Positions 12,001 to 25,000 of a stretch of DNA of 64,000 bases are shown here, piece by piece; the stretch's first letter is position 1, and every line of letters starts with the position of its first letter. The notes under the pieces are model-generated. The model was given only the letters and a program-made list of their open reading frames with translations, searched no databases and was not told the origin of the DNA. Both the position numbers and the translations under genes were made by a program. The stretch is taken from assembly GCF_001039355.2 (NCBI RefSeq), contig NW_019775506.1, positions 252,995 through 316,994 of the forward strand, given 5' to 3'. This DNA is from Lingula anatina. Its lineage: Eukaryota > Brachiopoda > Lingulata > Lingulida > Lingulidae.

Positions 12001-15000
12001 GTACGTTACGCGGATCACATCTTTTAAGGAAATACTGTCTCTGCAAATCTCTTTGAGACTGATACATTTGAACTACCTGACCAATACTGCAATATACTTA
12101 AGTGTTCAGTGCTATTATATCCAAAGCCCACCGAAATGGAGTACAATCTCTTTGGGAGAATTGCATACCGTAGTACTTGTGTGCCAATTGTAATGCAATC
12201 ATCAAACGAGGATTGTGTAATATTGAAACATCGTGCTCAGTACAAACCGAAAGATATTCTACAAACGGAAACTACGAAAAAGTACAAAAACTATTCTAAC
12301 TCTAAAGAAGCTAAAATAACTTCGAATTATATGGGCAGGACGATAGGCAGTTTCCTAAAATCTACGCATGGAAATGCACGAACATAGAGAAACGCCTGCA
12401 TTCCAACTCCTGTCTTCCGAAGAATCAGAACTACATGTAAGAGCTACCGTTAAGGCATTTGACTTGCGCAGTGGAAGTGCATTAAAGATTGATATTTTGT
12501 ACTAAATTTTGTTATCTATTCAGTGAAAAATTGCGTTATAAATACCATCGTGTTTATTATACACGTATTTAAAGCGATGTGGTTACCTTGAAGCTGATCT
12601 TTGTTTAAATAATCATTATTTTGAATTATTACCCCTTTTGATCTTTTGACAAAACACAAACACGTGTAGTGTCTGACACAAGGATTTATTTCGCGTGAAT
12701 TCAAATATTCTGCCTCACTTTAAATCTTTATGTGTACGGTTTTGAGGAAAAAACATTTTGGGTAAGGGTGCAGCATCACCTTTAACACTGCACTGCTGGG
12801 CGCATTATTCAGTGCTAAAACTTTAACGGACATAGACAAATGGTCGCTCCTCTTGGTATGTGTAAGCTGCCTTTCAAAGAGAATTTGAGTGTGGACGTGA
12901 CCTGAGGATAAGATAAAAGCAAAATTCCTATTTAGGGAATGAATGTTTGTATACAAATGACCTCGACAGGGTGAAACTGAAGTACCATTTTAGGCAAAAG
13001 TTCCATGACCTGACATCTATTAATTTTTTTCTGTTTTGTGTGTATGTTAACTGTAGGAAAAGCTGTGACCTCATTTGATGCATATATACTGAGGAAAACA
13101 TCGAAATATTGGAGGTAAATAACATTTTTAATATTAGCTGTTAGTTGAAGAGAGATTTTGCTAACTGGAAATGAAAGGATTCTAAGAAAAGATAAATACT
13201 ATAAGCCATCTGTGAAATTTTGTAAGGTGCATTTTTTTAGCAATTCAACCAAATTCGATTACTTGTCTCCTAAACGTGGATATACTGAACTCATATTTCT
13301 AACCGATTTATTACTGACTATTGGGGGGGGGGGGGGGTTCACTCAAACAGTTAAAAAATGAAAATGAGCATAACTTGACTGAAGGTTAACTTTTATCGGA
13401 GCATATGGAGGCAACTTTTCTGTGGGCACAAATATATATCTTCTGAAACAAATACCCTAATATGACGTCATTGTTAAAGATCTCTTTGAAAGTCAATGTG
13501 TGAGGATAACTAACGTTACGTGAGGACTTTATAAGGTATTTCCGGGTAGACATACATCTTTCTAATACGACCTAAATTGCAGAAATTTAATTTTTTTGTT
13601 AATTGGGTTCATCTGGATTGAAAAACTTTGTTTATGTATTTTATCTTCATCTTTAAATTACAACAAAAGGAGTCTAAATGTATTATTCGCTGATGGTTCC
13701 CCAACAGCATGGCGACAGATAAGAAAGAATTTCGCCGTTCCCGAAGATCTGAAAAAACAAAATGCTGTTGAATGGATTAAAAAGGCAAAATTGACCATGG
13801 CCATTAAACTGTTTAAGACGTCATCAAATCCATTCTCATGGAGTATAGCGCCAAGGATTTGCTCTCTGTGCATTTGTTTCATAATATTAAAAACAACAGA
13901 TATACTTTCCGTATTGTGAGTTTTTAAGTTTATAATAGGCAGTAGAAGGCATGTAGATGAGCAATACCAGTTAAGGTATGGCACACTTTCCTTCTTAATA
14001 TTCTCGTTATGAGTCATTCAGATTGTGCAATAGGTAGTGAATCCCTGAAGTCTCAATGAGGCGCGTATTCCAGCGAGATTTCCAGTAAGATAAATGAAGT
14101 TCGTCATTATTATGCCACCAAAATTTCGAAAATAACATATTTGTGGTTAAAGATCAAGACGTTCCTCATTAATGCTATGGATTTATAAGAAACACATCGG
14201 TATAGGATTGGTGCAGTGCGCTGCCGACTTTAAATGACTTTTTACATGATGGATGCAATATATATTTCACTTTAACGAGCTCGTTTACCATTCGCTACTG
14301 TTTCTTCTTAAGACACAGGTGCATTGTCACCATGCGTGTTAGTTGCAGTAAAAATCTTAAATAACGGAACGGCTACGTGTTAGACGTGCACAAAACGTGT
14401 AATTGGACATTTCCTGCTTTGTGTGACCTAAAGAAAAGTACTTCAGGTGAGATAAGGTAGACAATCAATGTGCATATATATCTGGAAAGCAATTCAATTC
14501 TTAGGTTAAAAAGATAACTGTTTAGTGGCATTAATATTCTCGATTTGTATTCGATCTTGTTATTGGAATTGTTCAATTTTCACTTGAGGGCAGCCATGGG
14601 TGACTCGTGAACGCCCATTTACTTGAATTAAAGAACAATCATAGTATTATCAGTTAGTTTGAGAGATGTCAGTTTGGATTCCTGATCTTTAAATCACCAT
14701 ACTGATTCGAGGTTCAGGTTCTTTTACTCTGGCAGAATCTAAAATGAACTCTTATCGGAAGTTTTTAAATTAGCTATCGCTTTGGACATTAAGTACTAGA
14801 CTTATGGTTATGTACTCCCCGTAGGCCTTTTACATGCGCTGTGATGCGCTCACTTGTGGTCAGTCAAAATGGATTATATAATTTGAGTTAAGTTTTCTTT
14901 GCTTTGGCAAACCTAAGAGAAACACCTGTTTTTTTTTCATTTTCAAAAGGAAATATTATAGTATATGCAAACATTTTTTCGTAAAATGAGAAATGGAAAA

Positions 15001-16382
15001 GTTGCTTTTGAGTATTACTAATGATTTCGTTAATAGACCGGCTGCGTGAGTCATATATCTTATTCGTAAAGAATGATTCCAATCGACTGATATATATGAC
15101 AGTTTACTTCACTCAAGCCATTGAACTTTGCCTGAAAATGATTCTGTCTCTTGCAATATGCCATTTAGTGTTAAAGCGGCTTGGCTAACTCCGCCCTTTG
15201 GCAGAAAAAGTAAATTTCGTATCGCACTATAGGTGTCAGGCCAGTCGAACGTCAAATTTTTATCAGTCGTTTATTTTCATATCTTATTATAAGGGGCCTA
15301 CCAATTGCGTGCCAAATAAGTATATAAGTTGATGTATATATGATGTACCTTCAGGGAAGAACTTGGAGGATAATATTTCATTCAAACAGGTTTACTTGCA
15401 TGAAATTCAAAGTTATAATCTATTAAGTGCCTCCAACATGACAAAGGTAAGACAAAAAATATGTCATGGTTTGACTGTGTACGGCAAATATTTTCGAGAA
15501 TGGTTTTGGCTATGGAAGCGTGTGGTTGAACAAATATGTGCTTAAAGATTCATCCATATTTTTAGAGAAAGAATCAGGATCTAGCTGAAACACAAATAAA
15601 CGACATAGCTGGCACCAAATTTAAACCACAAGCTCTGTGCCAATTTAAGAAAAACAAGGAAAAGGAAAGACATTTGCATTCAATTAAAGACAGGGATAAA
15701 TACTCAACACAAACTAGCTTCCATATAACAGGGGACAAGTTAAGCATTGAGATGGGTAGGCACTCAAACTGACAAAATCAGACAGAAATTCTGAAAAGTG
15801 TAGTCCTGGGGAGGTAGAAGATGAAACCCATTTCCTTGTAATATGTCCTCTTGATGCAGGTGCGTTGTGCTCTCTTTTGGTGCACAATAGAAATTGCAAA
15901 AACTCTGAGAGTATTAAAGACGCATATGATCTAGTCACCCTTATGGACAGTGAAAACGATGGACATATGACTGCACTAGCGAAGCTTTTTATTTTTTGGT
16001 TAGCCTTTCAGAAGATAAGAGGGACTGTGCTGCATCCATCCTCAATACGCCATTTCACGGAAACTGAATCTATTTCGTACACTTTCCCAGTACCTGATTT
16101 TATTCAATGATATATTATACAGAATGCTGTATATCATATTAAGTGTCATATCTCGCAATGTAACATGTCACATAAGGTGTCATATATTACTTACCATGTC
16201 ACATGCCGGATCCAATGTCACACATTATGTGCAATGTCGCAATCATAAACAGTGTTACATTGGACACAACAGTATCAGCGCAATAATTTTAATTTAAAAA
16301 TGATGCATTGAGGTACCAAGCCAAGAACTTAAAAAAGTTCCGTCAGTCAATCATCGCATTATCATTACCCCTCCCCTAACAC
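12001..16382 (+). repeat. Large direct repeat, copy B (~3.6 kb plus a 752-bp insertion)
   Basis: Matches copy A from GTACGTTACGCGG at 12001 through 15517, is interrupted by extra DNA at 15518-16269, then resumes (CAGTATCAGCGCAATAATTT) to about 16382, where copy A ends against the N. A 15-base G run at 13323-13337 is one of the indel differences. Confidence 0.9.
15518..16269 (+). mobile_element. 5'-truncated non-LTR (LINE-like) retrotransposon tail, degenerate
   Basis: These 752 bp are present in copy B and absent at the matching point of copy A (TATGGAA/CAGTATC), so the empty site is visible. Conceptual translation gives pieces of the C-terminal tail of an endonuclease-reverse transcriptase polyprotein. 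One frame near 15585-15770 ends in KLSIEMGRHSN before a stop. A second frame has VEDETHFLVICP (about 15815-15850), then a region with DLVTLMDSENDG and LAKLFIF to about 16020. The order basic helix, IExGRxxN, then EDExHFLxxCP is typical of these elements. Stops and the frame change make it inactive. The 3' end carries repeated TGTCACAT-like words. Only AA could be a target duplication. Confidence 0.75.
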
Positions 16383-19310
16383 CGTAAATATGAATCATTA
16401 TTGTTACTCGTACCCCTGAAACCCTAGTACAAGTGATTTATAAGACATCTCTTTTAAGCCTGTCCACACACCTTATTTTCTGAAGTCAAAGTGAAAAGCC
16501 CGCGTGACAAAGGACATCACGGACCCTCATCACTTATTTGTGGTCATCTTTTATCATGTTTACAGTCGTAGCGGTTATAATCTAGTTATCATAGGTAAAT
16601 GTTATACCACAGTGGTGAGACCTCAAGTGATGATTGAGCTTGTTTGTTTATCTTTTTTTGTGTGTGTATGTACTTCATCTTTTTGTCAGTGGATACATAG
16701 TGACCATCTCGTAATGAAGGCCCAAGTCTAGTCACATGTTATTAATAGTAGGGAGGTTTAAGGGCTTGTTGTAATGAATTGCCGTACGTCAAAGAAAGTA
16801 TCTCAAGTTAAGTCAAGCTTGTGAGTCAGATTTTAAAAGAATATGTTATTCAATAACACCTTCGGAAATGCTAGAAGCTAGATGCGGACATATTATTTTT
16901 TTCAGCTTAAATGGGAAGTTTATTTGAACGATATCTTCGACATTCTTCAGATGCACTATCAGATGGAATTAAACCTGTCCGTCCCTTATACGCCCGAAGA
17001 CATGAGATCATATCTAAAATAAGGAAATTTAAAATGAAAAATTCCAGGTGGAATTATTCAAATTGACTTAACCACAACACGTGGTTGAACCATTCAGTAC
17101 TAGGGTAGCCAATGAGCAAAAGTTGTGTGAAATAGGTCTTCTTTTCCATCATACAAAAACCTTTAAAGGCACAAGTAATGAAAAAGAAGTTTGTGGAAAA
17201 AGAAATTTGTGGCGTGAAAATAATGAAGAACAGTTTTGGTCACGAAGTATTACTGTCTTATTTCACATATTCCTCTTTTATTTTGCGTATTTTTAACATA
17301 CAAACAAAAATTGTAAGGCTTTTGCTTTTATTTTTGTTTGAATTATGTCAATGATAATAACGAAAGAAGTAAGAGTTACTTACAAGTTCACAGTAAAAGT
17401 CGGTTTCAGAATGCTGCTCTGTCACACTGCGCATAAACTTAACGGGCAGAATTAATGACCATCTTATTTATCCACATTTCAAATATAAATATTAAGGATT
17501 GGTAAACACTGGATTTTAACAAGGTTTTAATCTAATTTGGAACCTGCTTTTTGGCATAAATCATACTAAAAGCCACAAATGAAATGAGCCCCACATTATT
17601 TATTTGTCTTTGTATGTGCGCGATAAGGGTGAAATTGTATTACATATGCACAGGCTGTTATCTTTTATTTTTGTCGTTAAAATGACTACGGGCTGAATTG
17701 GGGTAACGTCTGATAGCTTTTTTATGGCATAGTTCGAGTTAATTGTATCTTCAACGCTTGACGTGAATGCCAATCTCGTTTCATTGCTTCGTGTATTACA
17801 AAGATAACGACAAACCTGAATAATAGTGAATAGCTTTAGCAGTCTGTGATTACGCATAAAGGTACCTACATACTTTTATATTTTTCATCGAATTACGTCT
17901 GGTTGCTGCGCGGTAGTCACACTGTTCCCTTATTTTTCTAGTAGGGGGATCCATTACGTTAGTGGGGAATTGATTTAACCTTTCGAAAAAAGTATTTGGA
18001 ACCAGAAATATCCGGCTAAAACTAGTTTTTCTCTACCACTATAAGCACAGCCTCATCCAGGGGCGCAATGCCTATTATTGTAGTTGCTTAGATGAAGGAA
18101 GTGCGCTTTTGTATTGAAGAAAGCAAGAAGTCAAGATATAATTCAATTATATCTATTATCTAAATTCCAATTGACATTTATAGGGCAGAAAAAAACATTT
18201 ATGATAAAATAGGCGCTCAAGATTCTTTATCGATCACTGAATCGGAAAAAATTAAATGTTATTCTTCTGTGAAATATAAGTACATATTCAAGTTTTTTTT
18301 TATCATTACTTATTTTACATATTAGTTTTATCTTGACAGGAAGCTTGTAAGTCTCAGATTTTACAGTCATTGTATTGACCCACATATTCGCCGACCTCTC
18401 ATTTGCTGACATTTTACCCAACATTTAAAGTAAAACGAAGTATGGAATAACCTTACACCCATTTCATTTGTGAAAAGAATCTGGAGAAACTGGTTTTGAA
18501 AACAATCCGCATGCTGCAGTAATACTGGCGCAGTGAGCCGCCACGGTATATTTAATAACCAGTTCTATTTCAGCTTCCTTAAGGGTCACTAATTCATCTC
18601 CATATCTTTTTAGAGTAATCCCCACTCCAGTGGTCTCGTTACAAAGACATGCCATTTAAATGGAAATTTCAGTGCTTCAGATCAATGCCATAAAAACGTA
18701 AAGTATTCAAGGGATTGAATACAGGACAATATTATGCCTTTAAATCTGCCATGACCCGCAATCCTGTATATACAAACTCGCTTTCTGTGTGATGTGATAG
18801 GCTTCAGATATTGTTAGTTTGCCACTACTGTGACTTGAAGGTTGTGTCTGTGGCTGAGCTGAAGTGAGGCGATGGTTGTTTTCAACGGTAGTGCTTATTG
18901 ACCATGTAAACGCACGTGACAAAAGGTATGCTCAAACACAAATAAGACAACATTGACTTAAGCAATTTGCTTCTTATTATAAAGTACTACATATGCAACG
19001 GGCAGAAGGGGCTGGTCAGGTATATCGCCAGCCACTTTTAAAGGATATATTACATGTACCTGTGGAGAGAGCCACAGTTCTAAGTCTACATGTATGTAAG
19101 TACGTGCAGTGTTTTCCAAAAAGTTATGGTTTCTTTTATTGTGTTTATGACCATGATTTTTTTCTGTTTTGTTTTTACTGATGATTACTGATGATTATTT
19201 TGACTGATGTCTTGTGCTGGTATTCTATATGACATTATGTGCATTATAAGACAATCACGCCACTGTAGCATACGGTGCGTCTGATGAGTGGAGAAGTTTT
19301 CTTAAAATGT
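16383..19310. other. Intergenic, no gene seen
   Basis: AT-rich unique-looking DNA. Small ORFs on both strands show no family resemblance. No RNA gene recognised. Confidence 0.5.
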
Positions 19311-19459
19311 GCCGGTGTGAACACATGTCCTAGCTGCGTATAAATACAGCTAGGAATCTAGGTCCGGGTAGGACAGTGCATCCTAGGGAACAAACGTCCA
19401 TAGGACATGTTTTCCCAGGATCTCCGTTCCTGGGGGACATGCATTCCTTTCACACCGGC
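19311..19459. mobile_element. Short inverted-repeat element (foldback/MITE type)
   Basis: GCCGGTGTGAA at 19311-19321 is matched by its reverse complement at 19449-19459. Nested pairs lie inside, such as CTAGCTG/CAGCTAG and CCCAGG/CCTGGG, together with several AGGACATG/CATGTCC words. It is non-coding and more GC-rich than its flanks. The ends resemble the ACACCGGTGT words of the two elements in protease introns at about 40150 and 41960, but a common origin is not established. Confidence 0.5.
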
Positions 19460-20620
19460 TTAAAGGCACAATGTTTACCTGTGTCTCCCTGCCAGTGAGT
19501 AACGCAAGGCGAAAGTTGGTCTTAACTCATAATAGTCTATTTACATGTCACTTCTTTAGGTTTAAAAAGCCAACTATTTCTTACTCTTTGTCAAACCGCC
19601 CGTTATTTACATAGAGGTGAACTCCATCCGTTTTTCATTCGTTATCTCTTGTACATGTATGCAGATGGTAAAAAAATGGTTCGCCACACAGGTTAAAGGG
19701 TAATTGTCTTTTTTAGGGACGATGTACTTTTTTGTCAGATTTCAAATTTATCCCGGGTCAAAACAGATCGTTATTGTTGGCCTTAAGGTAAAAGCTTCCA
19801 AGAAAATATATATTTTGTGAAACGGGACGCTGCTTGCTTTGATATAGGGAGTTAACCTGACCTCTGCAGACCCTTAAAGTTGATCTAGAAAACTCGTTTG
19901 GATTTAGTATTTTGAACGAATTGAAAGGCTGAAGTAGACATGGGGCATTGAAGGAAACGTATTGAAATAAGATCAAAATCCTTACTAACGAATTATTTTA
20001 CAATATCAAATTATTTCCTTTGTGTTTTGTTAAAGACGCATTTTATTTTTTTGACAACTGAAACACAGGACACAGTGATCATTTTTACATTCTGAAACTT
20101 AATGTGTATTTTATACAAAGGCCAAATTCCTTTTCACTGCAGGTGTGAACGTTATTGTAAAAAGGTGCGTGGAGTTGAATAATAACAACGCCCCACTGCA
20201 TTCTTGACTTGGCAGTGACGCTTCCTGTTGACACTAAAATTTATCAGACAAAGATGCAAGTATTCTTTTTTCTAAAGACAAATTTCTTAATTTAAGGATA
20301 ACAGGATTTTCTATTGTTTGAACCCGTGTTTGGGATTATGCACCACTCAGGAGGTCCTCACAGAAAGTCTATGCCAATGGTGCTGACAAGCGGCAATCCA
20401 GCTCCCTTTTTTCAAAAGCTCAATACACACTACAGAATTGAAAATATAAGATAAAAATAACAATACAGTGCTCCTTTGACTGAAAGAAGGAGACACACCG
20501 TATAGACTGGTTACCGCACAAAATAAATTATGTCAGTTTGTCAAGGACTTATGCGACACTGTGACTTTATGGCGGACGTAGCCTTTATTAGAAATTTTGG
20601 GGAAATATGGGGAATATTGG

Positions 20621-20642
20621 CACGCACGCGCACACACACACA

Positions 20643-20689
<47 letters not shown>
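20621..20689. repeat. Compound (CA)n(GA)n microsatellite
   Basis: A short CA/CG run followed by a GA run of about 44 bases. The ORFs that cross it are artefacts of the repeat. Confidence 0.95.
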
Positions 20690-20691
<2 letters not shown>

Positions 20692-21740
20692 ACAACTCCA
20701 ACAGTTTGTCAAGCATTCGGATTGTAGTGGATTGATTGTGTTGATATACAGCTTCTATTATACACTGCCAGTCATGAACTCTGCCAATTTTAATGTCAAG
20801 ATCCCTTGACCTCAAATAACTTGCCAGATATAATAGCCCTTATTCAAACAACGCTGGTAACATATATATTATAACAACATGAAATAATGTAGTTGTTGTG
20901 CGTTTTCCATATGATGACTTAATCTGTCACAAAGAACATTGTCTCTCATGTGATATTAGTATTAGATTTTTATTGCACACAGGGCAGGGAAATATCTTAT
21001 CAATGTGGGGTAGTACGTCAGTGATCCTCTATGTTATGAAATTGCAAATATTGTGGATTGATAATTGCAAAGCAAATGTGAAGGATTTTCAGAATTCACC
21101 CCGGTTGCACATGAATCCCAAAATTTAAATGCAAGAGATTTTAACATAGTTAATGTGGGGTATAGAAATACACGTAGTCGGCCGTACAAGAAACCAGGGA
21201 AGTCTATCTTGTACAAGATTATTGAAAATAATGAGCCGTAGATTATATTACCCTCCCGTCGGCTAACTTTTTACCTACCTGATTTAAACTGTATACGATT
21301 TTGCCTTAGCAGGTGTGTGAAATATAATTTAAGGGGTCAAACATATCTGACATTACAATATAAGGCAATTAACATTTAGAGTGATAGAAATAGCCGATGC
21401 CATTCCTTAGTGGGAGGGATATACCAGTAAATGTAAAGACGGATATCCATCCAAGTTGAGTTGAATGAAAATGCATTTGTTTTGCGTAAATTAATGAAGT
21501 GAAATACCACGTGTATTTTATTTCAGGATTAAATGTTATTGCTTTTTGACAAGAACAATAAATAATAATTAAAGCGACCGGTGTGGCTCGCTCCGTATTG
21601 TGATGCCGGTTATCATAAAAGTCATGATGGCAGGAATTTTATCAGCTTTTTAAAAACAAAAGATGTTCTTTTTTATAACTTGTAGGGTTTTTTATGTTTG
21701 AAAATATTGTTTCCTTATTTTTTTCTCTTTTTGTTTTTAG
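20690..21740. other. Upstream region or first intron of the large repeat-protein gene
   Basis: AT-rich, without a recognisable exon. It ends in a strong pyrimidine tract and TTTTTAG at 21735-21740, a good splice acceptor, so at least part of it is probably an intron behind an unseen non-coding first exon. Confidence 0.4.
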
Positions 21741-22062
21741 GTACCCCAAGTTTGCTTAAACCCTTCGAGTGTTCTACACGACGACTGTGGGGGTCTATCA
21801 GAGGTGACACTGAGACCTAAAACAAGCCAAACAGCTGATTAACTTCTATCCTTAGGCTTAAAGAGTATAATAAGCAAGACAGGAATACTATACAGAAGAA
21901 ATTGTCTCTACCTTTTCCAGTTAGCCACCTGGATATCAATATACACGTACGAACAGTAAACATCGCACATTTTTTCGCACGTCATGTACAAAAGGTAGAA
22001 AAACAAGAGGACAAATCTTGAGTGGATTACCTGTTATTGACTCGCATAATACTGCGTTGACA
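21741..22062 (+). other. Probable 5' UTR of the large repeat-protein gene
   Basis: It lies between the acceptor-like sequence ending at 21740 and the ATG at 22063. In the frame of the protein a stop at 21922-21924 prevents extension upstream. A second acceptor-like site (CTACCTTTTCCAG) ends at 21920. No TATA box was recognised nearby, so the real promoter may be farther upstream. Confidence 0.4.
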
Positions 22063-25000
22063 ATGGCAAAGGTCGGAGAGCAACATGCGACCTATTTCAA
22101 CGATGTAAATTATAATAGTCTAAATAGGCAGAGTGAACTGGAGTATGACTTAAATATCGACCCGGTTCAGGAGGCGCTGCGGAGGCAAGTCAGTCGGTCT
22201 CTTGCTACAGAGGCGGCCAAAAGGGTTAAATCTTCGTCCACGTCTGATGGAACCTCGACGAAGTCAAATACATCAGAGAAAAGTCAATTTAGTCAGGAAA
22301 CAAAAAGCACAGGCAGCAAGAAGGTGTCTTCCGCTCACTCGTCAGTCAGAAGTAGAGACTTAAAAGAACTATCTCTTATCACCGCAGAGATTGATAGCTG
22401 GGATGAAAACGCACCCCCTGGTCCTGCCTTAGGCAGTAGTACCCCCGGGCACGACGCAAAAGACCACAATACCAATGGTTCTGACGCCAGCGAGAACTTA
22501 CGTTCTAAAAAAGCAAACATGAACCGACTTAGTGAGCTTAGTTTATCCGAAGAGGTGATGACCGATCTTGGTATCGGCGTGCTGGATGAATCCATCGACA
22601 ATTCACCCCAGTCTGGCGGTAAAACGAGCCAAGGAGGAGTAAAGCACGCCAAATCAGGTCACCTGAGTGGCTTGGAGAGCAGGGCCCAAGAAAACGCAGG
22701 GGTCGATTACTGCGAGGTATCTAGTTCTGAGATTCTCGAATTAAAGCAACAACAGGCTTATGGACAACAACAACACCAACGACAGCAAAACCAGCAACAA
22801 CATTTGCAGCAAAGTCAACCACAGTCCCATACAAGACAGAGTGAACTACCCCCACAGGAAGAAGATATTACATATGAAGCACACGGATCACCAATAACTG
22901 TGCAAGGCCAGATAGTAAAGGGGGCCCCTTTGCAATTAGCTGGTGGGGCCAAGCACGCCAACCCAAATCAGATGAGATCCATGGAGAGTAGGGCTCAAGA
23001 AAATGTTGATGTCGATTATTGTGAGGTATCTAGTTCTGAAATTCTTGAACTTGAGCAACAACGAGCTCGTGAACAACAGGAGCAAAAGCGACAGCAAAGC
23101 CAGCAAAAAGGCATACAGCAAAATCAACAACAGTGCCATACAGGACAGAGAGAACTACCCCCAGATGAAGAAGATATTACATACGAGGCGCACACATCGC
23201 CAATAACTGCACAGGGACAAACAGTAAAAGGAGAGCGCGTGCAGTTTGCTAGCGCTACCTTGGAAAGGGGAATGCAAAATGAACTTAACAACGACAGCCG
23301 GTCATTTTCTCAGGATGACCTCAGGACAGTCAGTTCCACGCCAGCCATCTCAGCAACAATGACCCGCCACGATTCGGGGTTTCTTCAAGAGGCTAAGGAA
23401 AAGATGAACACCTTAAAGAAACAAATACAACGCACCCAGTCACAACGTGAAATGCAGTCCGGAGAGAGAAACGTCGTTGTTACAAAGAAATCTGCACATA
23501 ATCTACATTCGTCTGCTTCGTCCCAGGCTCAGTCTATCTCTAATACAAACCAGGAAAGTTTCTCCTACGGTTCACTGAAACATGAAAAAGTCTCGTCAAG
23601 AAATGTAGTATCTTCTACGAAGGAAAATGTAGAAGGGAAAGATCTATCTGAAAGAAACTTCAGCTCCAGAACCCCCCCACAAAATTTGCCAGTCCAAGAA
23701 AAATGGGAGAAATCCGGCGCTCATCGTGTCTTTGACAGCCGATCGCCAGATGCGTTCAGCCCTACTAAATTTGAGGAATTTCAGACTCAAAATCTCAAGT
23801 CCAGGACTGAATCTGTAACAAAAACAGGTCTAGGAGAAGTCCCACAGCAATATAAAGAGACTAGAGACGTTGAAATAATTTCATCTTCGGCATCCCCAGC
23901 TGTATCGAAGCAGGATACCTATGAGAGAGTAACAGAGACAAGACAAAATGATGTAACAAACGAACGCACGCGGGTGAAAACCAATGGCAGCATCAGCTCT
24001 ACTACTGCAATGTCGGCGCAATTTCAGCAAAGTGTTTCAAGTGGTAATTCTCGCCCCGGGATCAAAACAACGACAAATGTTAAGAAACCCGAGCTCCAAA
24101 ACACCGCTGAAAGAGAAAAGAATTATTCAAATAGATCACATATTGAAAAGAAAATGCACCAAGAAGACGTTTTTGACGGAGAAGTCTCAACCATTTATCA
24201 AAGCCGCACACAGACGAAAAAGGAAAAGAGCTCTAAAAAGGAAAAGAAAAAGGAACAAAACAAAGGAAAAAATGACGATAGTCATTTTAGAGAATCGCTC
24301 ATCGTCAGAGCTGAACCTCGTGCAGATTTGGGCGAAGGGGTCGCTGTTCTGGATCTTTCAGGTAAAGATGGCAGGGATATCGAGGCCAAATATCGAGCGC
24401 AGTATGATCACCGCATAACACCAAACGGTGACGTAGACGACGGGGACCTGAGTAGCAGCAGTCAGTCAAGTGATGATGAATACGTATCCAAAATGCACTA
24501 CACACCTAATCACTCTCAGCAAGCGGTAGGAATACCCAATCAATCCAGTCACAATAATGTTTCAGTTGTGTCCGTGTCACCGCAGAATTCGTCTCATAAA
24601 ACGGGTTCACCTGAGAGAAATATTAACTACCCCGATGAACCGCAGCCTCACCGTTCCGCGCCATATACGTCAAACATGAATATTTCTTTTCAACCACAAT
24701 TAACCGCCCAACAGCCAATTCGTAATAAAAGTGAGAATAACCCAGGACTAATTAAAGTCACCAAGGGTAACCCTATGCAAAGTGAAAATTCCACTGTTAA
24801 TCCGGCAGTCGGCAGACCGTATCAAGACATACAAGTTGCGTCTTCAGCGCCGGTAAAGGAAGAAATGATAACGGCTAAAAAGAAACAAAACGAAGCTAAT
24901 CCTCCACGTCCTGAGGCGACGCTTTCGTCCCCTACTTCGACCATAAATCCTAAGGAGTTAAAAAATGTGGCCAGAAAGCACAAGGTGGGTAAAATATCTC

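Noticed and set aside
13658-14017. 119-codon ORF on the minus strand within repeat copy B
   Set aside because: The corresponding stretch of copy A does not keep the frame, so it is not under coding selection.
22018-22062. Upstream extension of the large protein to a TTG codon
   Set aside because: Animal genes rarely start at TTG, and the in-frame ATG at 22063 has a good context (A at -3, G at +4).
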